Positions 1 through 7,126 of a DNA stretch of 34,301 nucleotides are shown here, piece after piece; positions within the stretch are counted from its first letter, which is position 1; every line of letters starts with the position of its first letter. Under the pieces are notes generated by a model. The model searched no databases, was not told where the DNA came from, and saw only the letters and a program-made list of their open reading frames with translations. Origin of the DNA: Uliginosibacterium gangwonense (GTDB lineage Bacteria; Pseudomonadota; Gammaproteobacteria; Burkholderiales; Rhodocyclaceae); assembly GCA_020723855.1 (NCBI GenBank), contig DYIB01000019.1, positions 4,317 through 38,617 of the forward strand. The letters run 5' to 3'. Position numbers and translations under genes: made by a program.

Positions 1-126
1 CGCGTGGCCATCGCGCGCGCGCTGGCGGATCTGCCCGCCTACCAGCGGCCCGCCACCGTGCGTCTGCTGGGCGAGCTGCCGCGCACCGAGACCGGCAAGC
101 TGCGCCGCGGCGAGCTGCGTGTGTGA
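1..126 (+). CDS. Acyl/aryl-CoA ligase (ANL superfamily), C-terminal end only
   Basis: Partial gene entering from the left edge, 41 codons ending in TGA at 124-126. The tail contains LPRTETGKLRRGEL. In AMP-forming acyl-CoA synthetases this is the C-terminal motif whose lysine (here in TGK) catalyses adenylation. The short ending after it fits benzoate- or other aryl-CoA ligases, but the specificity cannot be read from 41 residues. It lies 147 bases before dctP on the same strand, so the TRAP transporter may import a substrate that this ligase activates (inference). Confidence 0.8.
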   Translation, partial: RVAIARALADLPAYQRPATVRLLGELPRTETGKLRRGELRV

Positions 127-150
127 CGCGGACCGGCGCGGCGGGGCAAA

Positions 151-168
151 TTGTTGCAAGTCCAACAA
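151..168. promoter_or_regulatory. Inverted repeat upstream of dctP, candidate operator
   Basis: TTGTTG at 151-156 and CAACAA at 163-168 form perfect 6-base arms around a 6-base spacer. It lies in the only gap between the ligase stop (126) and the dctP start (274), where a dimeric regulator could bind. The regulator is not identifiable. The element is AT-rich in GC-rich surroundings. Confidence 0.4.
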
Positions 169-273
169 AATCCGCGTAACTTTCCCCGAATCACGAGATA
201 TCGCACGGCGCACGCGCCGATGGATGCGAAACCCGCCGACGGACCCGTTGGCACCCGAAGAAGGAGGAGACCG

Positions 274-1320
274 ATGCAAGGACGCAGCAAGCTTTCCGGA
301 TGGATCGCCGCCCTCGGCCTGGCGGCCGCCGCGTTGCCGGTGCAGGCGCAGGAGGTGGTGTTGAAGGTGGCGCACTTCCTGCCGCCGCCGTCCACCGCCC
401 ACAGCAAGTTCATCACGCCCTGGTGCGACAAGATCAACAAGGAATCGGGCGGCAGGCTCAAATGCCAGATCTACCCGGCCATGCAGTTGGGTGGCACGCC
501 GCCGCAGCTCATCGACCAGGTGCGCGACGGCGTCGCCGACATCGTATGGACCCTGCCGGGCTACACGGCCGGGCGCTTCCCGGCCTCCGAGGTGTTCGAG
601 CTGCCTTTCATGACCAACACGGCCCAGGGCTCGAGCCGCGCCCTGTGGGAATATGTCCATGTCAACAAGCTGAACACCACGGAGTTCAAGGACGTCAAAC
701 CCCTCGCCTTCCATGTGCACGACGAGGGCCATCTGCACATGGTGAAGAAACCGATCCAGACCCTGGCCGACTTCAAGGGACTGAAGGTGCGCGCGCCCAC
801 CCGGCTCACCAACAAGATGCTGGCGGCCTTCGGCGCGACGCCGGTGGGCATGCCGGTGCCGCAGGTGCCGGAGGCGCTGTCCAAGGGCGTCATCGACGGC
901 GCCGCCCTGCCCTGGGAAGTGGTGCCGGCGGTCAAGGTGCATGAGCTGGTGAAGTTCCACAGCGAGAGCGATCCCAGGGCGCGCGCCCTGTACACCACGG
1001 TCTTCATCTTCGCCATGAACAAGGCCAAGTACGACAGCCTGCCGGCCGACCTGAAGAAGGTGATCGACGCCAACAGCGGCCCCGAGCTGTCCGCCTGGAT
1101 CGGCAAGGTGTGGGACGACTCCGCCGGGCCGGCGCGCAAGCTGGCCGAAGACCGCAAGAACAGCTTCAACACCATTCCCCTGGAGGAGCTGAAGAGGTGG
1201 GAGCAGGCGGCCCAGCCGGTGGTGGACGAGTGGGTCAGGGACGTCACGGCCAAGGGCTACGATGGCAAGGCGCTGCTGCAGAGCGCCCGGGATCTGATCA
1301 ACAAGTACGACGCGCAGTGA
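274..1320 (+). CDS. dctP: TRAP transporter substrate-binding protein, DctP family
   Basis: Periplasmic solute receptor of a tripartite ATP-independent transporter, 348 residues, the usual length. The ATG at 274 is chosen because AAGGAGGAG ends a few bases upstream and a signal peptide begins there. An earlier in-frame start at 151 would add 41 residues with no ribosome site. The signal peptide spans residues 1-25 with likely cleavage after VQA. Arg173 in the LKVRAP segment matches the conserved arginine that pairs with the substrate carboxylate in DctP proteins (family knowledge). The permease genes follow 156 bases downstream. The substrate is an organic acid of unknown identity; the upstream CoA ligase hints at an aromatic or fatty acid. 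Confidence 0.9.
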   Translation: MQGRSKLSGWIAALGLAAAALPVQAQEVVLKVAHFLPPPSTAHSKFITPWCDKINKESGGRLKCQIYPAMQLGGTPPQLIDQVRDGVADIVWTLPGYTAGRFPASEVFELPFMTNTAQGSSRALWEYVHVNKLNTTEFKDVKPLAFHVHDEGHLHMVKKPIQTLADFKGLKVRAPTRLTNKMLAAFGATPVGMPVPQVPEALSKGVIDGAALPWEVVPAVKVHELVKFHSESDPRARALYTTVFIFAMNKAKYDSLPADLKKVIDANSGPELSAWIGKVWDDSAGPARKLAEDRKNSFNTIPLEELKRWEQAAQPVVDEWVRDVTAKGYDGKALLQSARDLINKYDAQ

Positions 1321-1365
1321 CATAGCCGACCCCGGGCGGCACCTGTGCGAAATTGCCAAACCTGA

Positions 1366-1462
1366 AACCTTTCTCGACGCAGAGAGCGCGGAGAACGAGG
1401 AAGATTTCTTCACCTTTGCGCTCTCTGCGATCTTTGCGTGCTCTGCGTTAAATGCGGTTTTC
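1366..1462. repeat. Family A dispersed repeat, copy 1 (between dctP and dctQ)
   Basis: One end reads AAACCTTTCTCGACGC; the other, on the opposite strand, reads AACCGCATTTAACGC. Between them are imperfectly inverted runs of GCAGAG/GCAAAG-like units about 8-9 bases apart, so the whole can fold on itself. This copy is inverted relative to copies 2-4 on the window strand. Its AACCGC end stops about 15 bases before the dctQ start codon. It splits a dctPQM operon that is usually tightly packed. Confidence 0.75.
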
Positions 1463-1476
1463 CCGGATGACCCATC

Positions 1477-1998
1477 ATGTCTGAACCCGTCGGACAGATC
1501 CTGAGTCCGATCCAGGACCCGTTCGGCCGGGCGGTGTATCGCCTGGCGCGGATCTTCGCCCTGGGCGGGGGGCTGGTGCTGCTGGCCATGACGCTCATGT
1601 CGGTGACCAGCGTGGCGCTGCGCGCCGTCGGCCTGCCCCCCATCTCCGGGGATTTCGAACTGGTGCAACTGGGTTGCGCCGTGTGCGTGTCCATGTTCTT
1701 GCCCTATTGCCAGATGCGCCGCGGTCACGTCATGGTGGATTTCTTCACCGTGGCCGCCTCCGAGCGTACCAAGGCCGTGCTGGACGCCGCCGGCGCCGGG
1801 CTTCTGGCCGCCTGCGCCGCGCTGATCGCGCTGCGGCTCGCCGCCGGCATGCTCGATTCGCGCGCCTCGGGCGAAGCCAGCATGATTCTCAACGTCCCCA
1901 TCTGGTGGGCCTACGCGCCCATGATTCCGTCATTTCTGCTGCTGGCGCTGGCGGGACTATACACGGCGTGGGAGCGGTGGCGGATGATGAAACCATGA
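1477..1998 (+). CDS. dctQ: TRAP transporter small permease, DctQ family
   Basis: Small membrane subunit, 173 residues. Four hydrophobic helices are visible at about residues 28-52, 60-80, 95-118 and 138-163, as expected for DctQ. It ends in an ATGA overlap with dctM, so the two are translationally coupled. No strong ribosome site precedes the ATG; only GGATGA lies about 7 bases upstream, just after the family A repeat. With DctM it forms the sodium-driven membrane complex that takes substrate from the periplasmic receptor. Confidence 0.88.
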   Translation: MSEPVGQILSPIQDPFGRAVYRLARIFALGGGLVLLAMTLMSVTSVALRAVGLPPISGDFELVQLGCAVCVSMFLPYCQMRRGHVMVDFFTVAASERTKAVLDAAGAGLLAACAALIALRLAAGMLDSRASGEASMILNVPIWWAYAPMIPSFLLLALAGLYTAWERWRMMKP

Positions 1999-3308
1999 GC
2001 GGCACCGCCATCGGCTTCTTCGGCATATTGCTGGTGCTGCTGGCCCTGCGCGTGCCCATCGGCATCGCCATGCTGGTCACCGGCGCCGCTGGCTACGTCA
2101 CCATGACCGGCTGGGGGCCGCTGCTCAACTACCTGAAGACGGCGGCCTACGCGCGCTATTCGGTGTACGACCTGTCGGTGGTGCCGCTGTTTCTGCTGAT
2201 GGGCCAGTTCGCCTCCCGCGGCGGGCTGTCCAAGGGGCTGTTCGACGCGGCCAACGCGCTCATCGGACACCTGCGCGGCGGCATCGCCATGGCGGCGATC
2301 TCGGCCTGCGCGGCCTTCGGCGCCATCTGCGGTTCCTCCCTGGCCACCGCCGCCACCATGGGCCAGGTGGCGCTGCCCGAACTGCGCCGCTTCAATTACT
2401 CCCCGGCGCTGGCGACCGGCACGCTGGCGGCGGGCGGCACCCTCGGCATCCTGATCCCGCCCTCGGTGGTGCTGGCCATCTACGCCATCCTGACCCAGCA
2501 GAACATCGCCGCCATGTTCATCGCCGCCTTCGTGCCCGGTGTCATCGCGGCCATCGGTTATGTCATCGCCATTGCCCTGTACGTGCGTGTCTTCCCGGCG
2601 TCCGGCCCCGCCGGCGCGCGGCTGCCCTGGCGTCAGCGCCTCGTCGCCTTGACCGGCGTGTGGCCGGTGCTGGTCGTATTCATCATCGTCATCGGCGGCA
2701 TTTACGGCGGCCTGTTCACCCCCACCGAGGCAGCCGCCATCGGCACCGCGGCCACCGGCATCCTGGCGCTGCGCGGCGGCATGCGCTGGAAGGACGTGCT
2801 GGCCTGTTTCTACGGCACGGCGGAAGGCACCGGCATGATCTTTCTCATCCTGCTCGGCGCCGATGTGCTCAACGTGTTCCTGGCGCTCACCCAGATGCCG
2901 GCGGAACTCGCCGGGTGGGTGGCGGCAAGCGGGCTGCCGCCCCTGGCGGTGCTGTTCGCCATCGTCCTCATCTATCTGGTCCTGGGCTGCATCATGGACA
3001 GCCTGTCGATGATCCTGCTCACCATCCCCATCTTCTTCCCCATGATCATGGGGCTGGATTTCTTCGGCCTGGAGGCGACCGACAAGGCGATCTGGTTCGG
3101 CATCCTGGCGCTGATGGTGGTGGAGATCGGGCTCATCACGCCGCCAGTGGGCATGAACATCTACATCATCAACAGCCTCGCCAAGGACGTTCCCATGGGC
3201 GTGACCTTCCGCGGCGTGGTGCCCTTCCTGATGTCCGATGCGGTGCGCGTGCTGCTGCTGGTGTCCTTCCCCGCGCTTAGCCTGACGCTGGTGCACTGGT
3301 TGAACTGA
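1995..3308 (+). CDS. dctM: TRAP transporter large permease, DctM family
   Basis: Large permease, 437 residues, the normal DctM length (about 425-440). It is hydrophobic throughout, with the family's typical segments such as CGSSLATAATMGQVALPEL, GGTLGILIPPSV and GLFTPTEAAAIG. The start is the ATG overlapping the dctQ stop (ATGA at 1995-1998); the open frame reaches further upstream but that part is out of character and lies inside dctQ. It catalyses sodium-coupled uptake of the organic acid delivered by DctP. It may also serve the orphan DctP at 27677, which has no permease of its own in the window (inference). Confidence 0.92.
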   Translation: MSGTAIGFFGILLVLLALRVPIGIAMLVTGAAGYVTMTGWGPLLNYLKTAAYARYSVYDLSVVPLFLLMGQFASRGGLSKGLFDAANALIGHLRGGIAMAAISACAAFGAICGSSLATAATMGQVALPELRRFNYSPALATGTLAAGGTLGILIPPSVVLAIYAILTQQNIAAMFIAAFVPGVIAAIGYVIAIALYVRVFPASGPAGARLPWRQRLVALTGVWPVLVVFIIVIGGIYGGLFTPTEAAAIGTAATGILALRGGMRWKDVLACFYGTAEGTGMIFLILLGADVLNVFLALTQMPAELAGWVAASGLPPLAVLFAIVLIYLVLGCIMDSLSMILLTIPIFFPMIMGLDFFGLEATDKAIWFGILALMVVEIGLITPPVGMNIYIINSLAKDVPMGVTFRGVVPFLMSDAVRVLLLVSFPALSLTLVHWLN

Positions 3309-3313
3309 GCGCG

Positions 3314-3348
3314 GGGCGTGTTCTGCTGCGTCGCAGCAGAACACGCCC
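3314..3348 (+). terminator. Perfect 16-bp hairpin after dctM
   Basis: Arms at 3314-3329 and 3333-3348 are exactly complementary around a 3-base loop (GTC). It starts 6 bases past the dctM stop, so it probably ends the TRAP transcript. No T-run follows, so it is not a textbook intrinsic terminator. It also overlaps the 5' end of the next open frame. Confidence 0.6.
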
Positions 3349-4232
3349 GGACGGCCATCCGCCTGCGTCAGACCGTGGTGCGGGCGCTGGACGACATCGC
3401 TGCCCTGTTCCGGCAGGTGGCGGCGGGCGATGCCGATCTGTCGCGCGACGTGGCCGCGGTCGGCGACGGCCCGGCGCGGGAGATCACCGAGTCCTACAAC
3501 CGCTTCATCGGGCGCCTGCGCGAGACCCTGGCGGAGATCCGCAAGATGAGCGTGCACATCGCGCGCGAGGCGGCCATCGTGCGCAAGCGCGTCACCGACA
3601 CCGCTGCCAGCGCCAACCGCCAGGGCGAACTCACGGACACGGTATTTACCGCCAGCGCGGAAGCCACCCGCGCCACCGAGAAGGTGCAGGCCCTGACCGC
3701 GCGCTTCCGCCTCGGCACCGACGTGTTCGACGACGCCCTGGCCAAGGTGCGCGCTTTCCGCGACACGCTGCAGAGGCGCATGGAAGAAATGCACAAGCGC
3801 GGCGTCAATGTGTTCGACCAGAACTATGTCAAGATGCCGGTGAACACCGAGCCGCCCAAGTTTTCCGTCTCCTACTACGAGGAGTTCGAACGGGAGTTTC
3901 CGCGCTACTATGACGAAGTGATGAACTCCATCAAGGGCTGCATGTACGCGGTGCCCGTGGACCTCAACGGCTACCTGGCGGCCCATAACGGCAAGTACGC
4001 CAACCCCCTCACGGGCGACCCGAAGAAGGATCTGTTCGGCAACCGCACGCGCCGCTTTTTCAACAACCCGGCCGAGTTGCGCGCGGCGCGAAACACCGAG
4101 CCCTTCCTGATCCAGACCTATCTGCGCGATACCGGCGAGATCCTGTGCGACCTGGCCATGCCCATCTACGTGGCGGGGCGCCACTGGGGCAACGTGCGCG
4201 TGGGCGTGGACAGCGCGGTGATGCTGGCGTAG
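3318..4232 (+). pseudogene. Chemoreceptor-like remnant: HAMP plus C-terminal ligand-type domain, N-terminus missing
   Basis: Open frame of up to 304 residues whose first possible codon (GTG 3318) lies inside the 16-bp hairpin, with no ribosome site. Residues about 15-80 resemble a HAMP linker (FRQVAAGDADLSRDV) followed by helical, coiled-coil-like sequence to about 165. The C-terminal part, with RAARNTEPFLIQTYLRDTGE and HWGNVRVGV, resembles the cytoplasmic ligand-type domain at the end of some betaproteobacterial methyl-accepting proteins. The transmembrane sensor is absent and I see no conserved chemoreceptor signalling hairpin (the EIxxLAxNAAIEAARAGE-like tip). The true start, if the gene is expressed, is unclear. 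It could be a degraded receptor or a short HAMP-domain adaptor; degradation is more likely. Confidence 0.55.
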
Positions 4233-4247
4233 GGTGATCGGCCCGGC

Positions 4248-4583
4248 CTACGGCCGCTCCAATTCATTCTCCAGGGCGTCGATGGAGTCGAGGATGGCGG
4301 AGAAGCGGGCGCCGAAAGGGGTGAGGCGGTACTCCACCCGCGGCGGGATCTCCGGATAGCTTTCCTTTTCCAGGATGCCGAAGCGCATCAGCTTGCGCAG
4401 GCGCTCGTTCAGCACCTTGGCCGACAGGCCCGGCACCGCGTGCTCCATGGCGCCGGGGCGGTGTACACCCTGGCGCACCAGGGCCAGCACCGTCAGGGAC
4501 CACTTGCAGCCGACGATGTCCTCGACCATGCGCGCCACCGTCGGACGCGCCAACTGGGGCGAAATTTTTTTCCCGTTCGCCAT
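4248..4583 (-). CDS. HxlR-family winged-helix transcriptional regulator
   Basis: About 111 residues from the ATG at 4583 (on the minus strand). An ATG two codons earlier, at 4589, is possible. The sequence has the HxlR pattern: VARMVEDIVGCKWSLTVL for the first helices, LSAKVLNERLRKLMRFGIL for the recognition region, and RVEYRLTPFG for the wing. The family binds DNA as a dimer and often senses redox or small electrophiles. Its start codon shares the CATG at 4581-4584 with the apparent start of the P460 gene on the other strand, leaving no normal promoter space. No good ribosome site is visible. The target is unknown; the FAH-family gene downstream is on the same strand but separated by the P460 remnant. 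Confidence 0.8.
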   Translation of the reverse strand: MANGKKISPQLARPTVARMVEDIVGCKWSLTVLALVRQGVHRPGAMEHAVPGLSAKVLNERLRKLMRFGILEKESYPEIPPRVEYRLTPFGARFSAILDSIDALENELERP

Positions 4584-4944
4584 GGTCATCAACCCCGGGC
4601 ACCCGCTGTCCGAGGCTTTCGGCGGCATCCACCACCTCTATGCCAACAAGAAGGCCGTCAAGGGCTACCAGACCGGGAAATTCCCCGACGGCGCCGTCAT
4701 CGTATTCGACCTGCTGGAGGCCAGAAGCGCCGACAACGCCGTCACCGAGGGCGGGCGCAAGGTGGTGGGCGTGATGCACAAGGACGCCAGGAAGTACGCC
4801 GCCACGGGCGGCTGGGGCTTCGAAGGCTTCAAGGGCGACTCCATGACCGACCGCGCCGTGGGCAAGGACGCGGCCACCGCCTGTTACCAGTGTCACACTT
4901 CCCGGAAGGACCGGGACTACGTCTTCATCCAGCCGAGGAAGTAG
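4582..4944 (+). pseudogene. Cytochrome P460-family protein, 5'-truncated
   Basis: Only the C-terminal 120 residues of a cytochrome P460 are present. They include NPGHPLSEAFGGIHHLYAN, GGWGFEGFKGDS and the haem attachment site CYQCH (C101, C104, H105 counted from the ATG at 4582). P460 proteins are periplasmic c-type haem enzymes of about 160-200 residues that oxidise hydroxylamine or bind NO (family knowledge). Here the signal peptide and the N-terminal portion are missing. The reading frame upstream runs antisense through HxlR and does not look like P460. Without export, haem c would not be attached, so the gene is probably inactive. A lysine near residue 33 could be the haem cross-link of true P460, but I cannot confirm this. 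Confidence 0.75.
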
Positions 4945-4964
4945 CGTGACCCGGGCCGCCCGGG

Positions 4965-5807
4965 TCACGCCGCGACCACCTTCTGGCGCTGCTCTCCCAG
5001 CCCGTCGATGCCCAGGCGCACTTCGTCACCGGCCCTGAGATAACGCGGCGGCTTCATGCCCAGCCCCACGCCCGCCGGCGTGCCGGTGGCGATCACGTCT
5101 CCCGGCAGCAGGGTCATGAAGCGACTGATGTAGGACACCAGCGCCGCGCAACCGAACACCATCTGCCCGGTGTGGCCGTCCTGCATGGGGCTGCCGTTCA
5201 CCTCCAGCCACAGGCGCAGGTTCTGGGGATCCGGCACCTCGTCGCGCGTCACCAGCCATGGCCCGATCGGTCCGAAGGTGTCGCAGCCCTTGCCCTTGTC
5301 CCACTGGCCGCCGCGCTCCAACTGGTATTCCCGCTCGGACACGTCGTTCACCACGCAGTAGCCCGCCACATGGTCCAGGGCCTGGTGCTCGGGAACGTGC
5401 CTGGCGTGCGTGCCGATGACGATGCCCAGCTCCACTTCCCAGTCGGTCTTGACCGACCCGGGCGGCAGCTCGATGGCATCCCAGGGGCCGCTGATGCAGG
5501 TGGTGGCTTTCAGGAAGAGGATGGGCTCGGTCGGCAGTGGCAGCCCCGCTTCTTGCGCGTGGTCGCGGTAGTTGAGGCCGACGCCGACGATCTTGCTGAT
5601 GCCGGTGAAGGGCACGCCCAGGCGCGGCCTGCCCTTCACCAGGGGCAGGCTGTCCGGGGCGATGCGGCGCAGCGCCGCCTGGCCGCGCGGCGCCAGCACG
5701 GTGTGGTCGATGGCGGGGACGATGCGCGACAGATCGCGCAGACGGCCCTCAGTGTCGATGAGGCCCGGTTTCTCCTTGCCGTTAGGGCCGTAGCGCACAA
5801 GTTTCAT
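4965..5807 (-). CDS. Fumarylacetoacetate hydrolase (FAH) family protein
   Basis: Full-length 280-residue FAH-fold enzyme. The metal site is visible as Glu124 and Glu126 in DWEVELGIVIG and Asp155 in VVNDVSERE. The GVGLNYRDHAQEAG and GDVIATGTPAGVG segments are typical of the family. Members hydrolyse or decarboxylate 2-oxo acids, for example acylpyruvases, 2-hydroxyhepta-diene-dioate isomerases and ureidoglycolate lyase-like enzymes; the sequence alone does not choose among them. It appears to be transcribed alone. The 119 bases before its start, up to dodecin, hold only weak promoter-like sequence. Confidence 0.88.
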   Translation of the reverse strand: MKLVRYGPNGKEKPGLIDTEGRLRDLSRIVPAIDHTVLAPRGQAALRRIAPDSLPLVKGRPRLGVPFTGISKIVGVGLNYRDHAQEAGLPLPTEPILFLKATTCISGPWDAIELPPGSVKTDWEVELGIVIGTHARHVPEHQALDHVAGYCVVNDVSEREYQLERGGQWDKGKGCDTFGPIGPWLVTRDEVPDPQNLRLWLEVNGSPMQDGHTGQMVFGCAALVSYISRFMTLLPGDVIATGTPAGVGLGMKPPRYLRAGDEVRLGIDGLGEQRQKVVAA

Positions 5808-5926
5808 GGCGGGTTTTTCTCTGTTGTGTCGGAAAGCTGATATGTCAAAGATGAAAAGGGCCTGGGTAGCACCGCCCGGTCCTCTCCCCGCACTCCTCCA
5901 TAGCGGGCCCGCTCATACACCCTTCC

Positions 5927-6136
5927 TTATTCCTCCAGCGTGAAGGCCAGGCGCAGGGTGACCTGCCAATGGGCCACCTTGCCGCCGTCCACGTGCCCGC
6001 GGATCTCCTTCACCTCGAACCAACGGATGTCGCGCAGGGACTTGGCGGCCCGGGATACGGCGTTCTGGATGGCGTCCTCCACGCTGGTGGTAGACGAGCC
6101 GGTCAGATCCAAGTGCTTGTAAACATGGTCACTCAT
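5927..6136 (-). CDS. Dodecin, flavin-binding dodecameric protein
   Basis: A 69-residue protein with the complete dodecin pattern: SVEDAIQNAVSRAAKSL, RWFEVKEIRG and HWQVTLRLAF. Trp39 and Gln58 match the residues that sandwich the flavin isoalloxazine ring in known dodecins. Dodecins form hollow 12-mers that store or buffer FMN/riboflavin-type ligands in the cytoplasm. A good ribosome site (AGGAG) precedes the ATG on the minus strand. The gene is divergent from the BON-domain gene, with a shared gap of about 100 bases containing TATAGT/TATAGG-like boxes near 6183-6197. Confidence 0.92.
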   Translation of the reverse strand: MSDHVYKHLDLTGSSTTSVEDAIQNAVSRAAKSLRDIRWFEVKEIRGHVDGGKVAHWQVTLRLAFTLEE

Positions 6137-6236
6137 GGCTGTTCTCCTGTGGGCTGATGCACCTTCCCCGCCGGGCAGGGTCTATAGTGAGTATAGGAGT
6201 TCATCCGCCAATGTTTTCTTCCACGGAGGCCAAGTC

Positions 6237-6977
6237 ATGGAGGATCAGGAAGTCATAGTGAAACAGATGCATGCCGCCCTGGAGCATGAAGCCCACATCG
6301 ACATGCAGCAGAAGCCTATCGATATCCACATCGGCAACGGCACCATTGCCCTGGGCGGCGAGCTGCCTACCATTGCCGACAAGAAGCGCGCCGCCCGCGC
6401 TGCGGCCAGGGTGACGGGCGGTTATGGGGTGGTCGACCGCATATGCGTCACGCCGGCCGAGCACATGGGCGACGGGGCGATACGCGATGCGGTGGCGCGG
6501 TTGTTGCTGCGCGACGCGGATTTCAACAACTGCACCATCCGCGTGCATAACAAGGGCGCGGTGGAAACGCTGCACGAGTGCGTCGGCGACTGGTGCAGCC
6601 GGATCGACATCGCCGTCGAAGACGGCATCGTGACGCTGACCGGCGAGGTGATCAGCCTGACGCACAAGCGCCTGGCGGGGGCTCTGGCATGGTGGGTGCC
6701 CGGCACGCGCGACGTGGTCAATGAGCTGGCGGTGCGGCCCCGGGAGGACGACAACGACGACGAGGTGACGGACGCCGTGCGCTGGCTGTTCGAGACGGAT
6801 CCCCACGTCCATGCGGAAAACATAAGCGTGAAGACGCGCAATTTCGTCGTCACCCTCGACGGCGTGGTCGGCAGCGAAGCTGAGCGCCGCCGCGCCGAGA
6901 ACGATGCCTGGTGCGTCTTCGGCGTCGATGACGTGGTGAACAGGATCGAGGTCAGACCTGCGCAGATGGGGCTGTAG
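6237..6977 (+). CDS. Triple BON-domain protein
   Basis: 246 residues from the ATG at 6237, preceded by CGGAGG at 6224-6229; an upstream in-frame start has no such site. Three BON repeats lie at about residues 20-77, 84-160 and 167-244. Each has the ITVHNGxVTLxGxV-type core, as in IDIAVEDGIVTLTGEV and NFVVTLDGVVGSEAE, followed by a VVNxIxVRP ending. BON domains bind phospholipid or larger partners and occur in osmotic-shock proteins such as OsmY. No signal peptide is visible, so this one may be cytoplasmic, unlike OsmY. It is divergent from dodecin and may share stress control with it (inference). A REP-like repeat follows its stop at once. Confidence 0.82.
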   Translation: MEDQEVIVKQMHAALEHEAHIDMQQKPIDIHIGNGTIALGGELPTIADKKRAARAAARVTGGYGVVDRICVTPAEHMGDGAIRDAVARLLLRDADFNNCTIRVHNKGAVETLHECVGDWCSRIDIAVEDGIVTLTGEVISLTHKRLAGALAWWVPGTRDVVNELAVRPREDDNDDEVTDAVRWLFETDPHVHAENISVKTRNFVVTLDGVVGSEAERRRAENDAWCVFGVDDVVNRIEVRPAQMGL

Positions 6978-7040
6978 TTCGGCCTGCAGGCCGACAATAT
7001 ACTCTTCGGGCGCTGAATGTCGGGCTGAAGCCCGACCTAC
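6976..7040. repeat. Family B REP-like palindromes, inverted pair
   Basis: Two related palindromes in opposite orientation. TCGGCCTGCAGGCCGA at 6979-6994 is a perfect 16-base palindrome. GTCGGGCT at 7019-7026 pairs with AGCCCGAC at 7029-7036. Read outward they match the same GTAG(G/T)TCGG..CCGACA unit found singly at 13240. The pair lies between the convergent BON and phosphatase/kinase genes and may act as a two-way terminator. Confidence 0.7.
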
Positions 7041-7126
7041 ACCGCGCGCAGTTGCGGGCGCCTCGCCGTCGGCCGGCGTCCGGCAGCTTGCCGTGCATCG
7101 CCGACAGGCATGTCGCAGTCCGCAGG

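Noticed and set aside
251-270. Sigma-54 promoter before dctP (TTGGCACCC near 250)
   Set aside because: The TGGCAC part is present but no GC doublet follows at the required 10-base spacing, and it overlaps the ribosome site.
1366-1462. A small gene or tRNA in the dctP-dctQ gap
   Set aside because: The gap is filled by a family A repeat. No cloverleaf or coding pattern is visible.
1911-4184. Long minus-strand open frame (about 757 codons) opposite dctM and the receptor remnant
   Set aside because: It is rich in His, Arg, Gly and Gln, has no domain pattern or ribosome site, and lies antisense to dctM. High GC makes stop codons rare in such frames.
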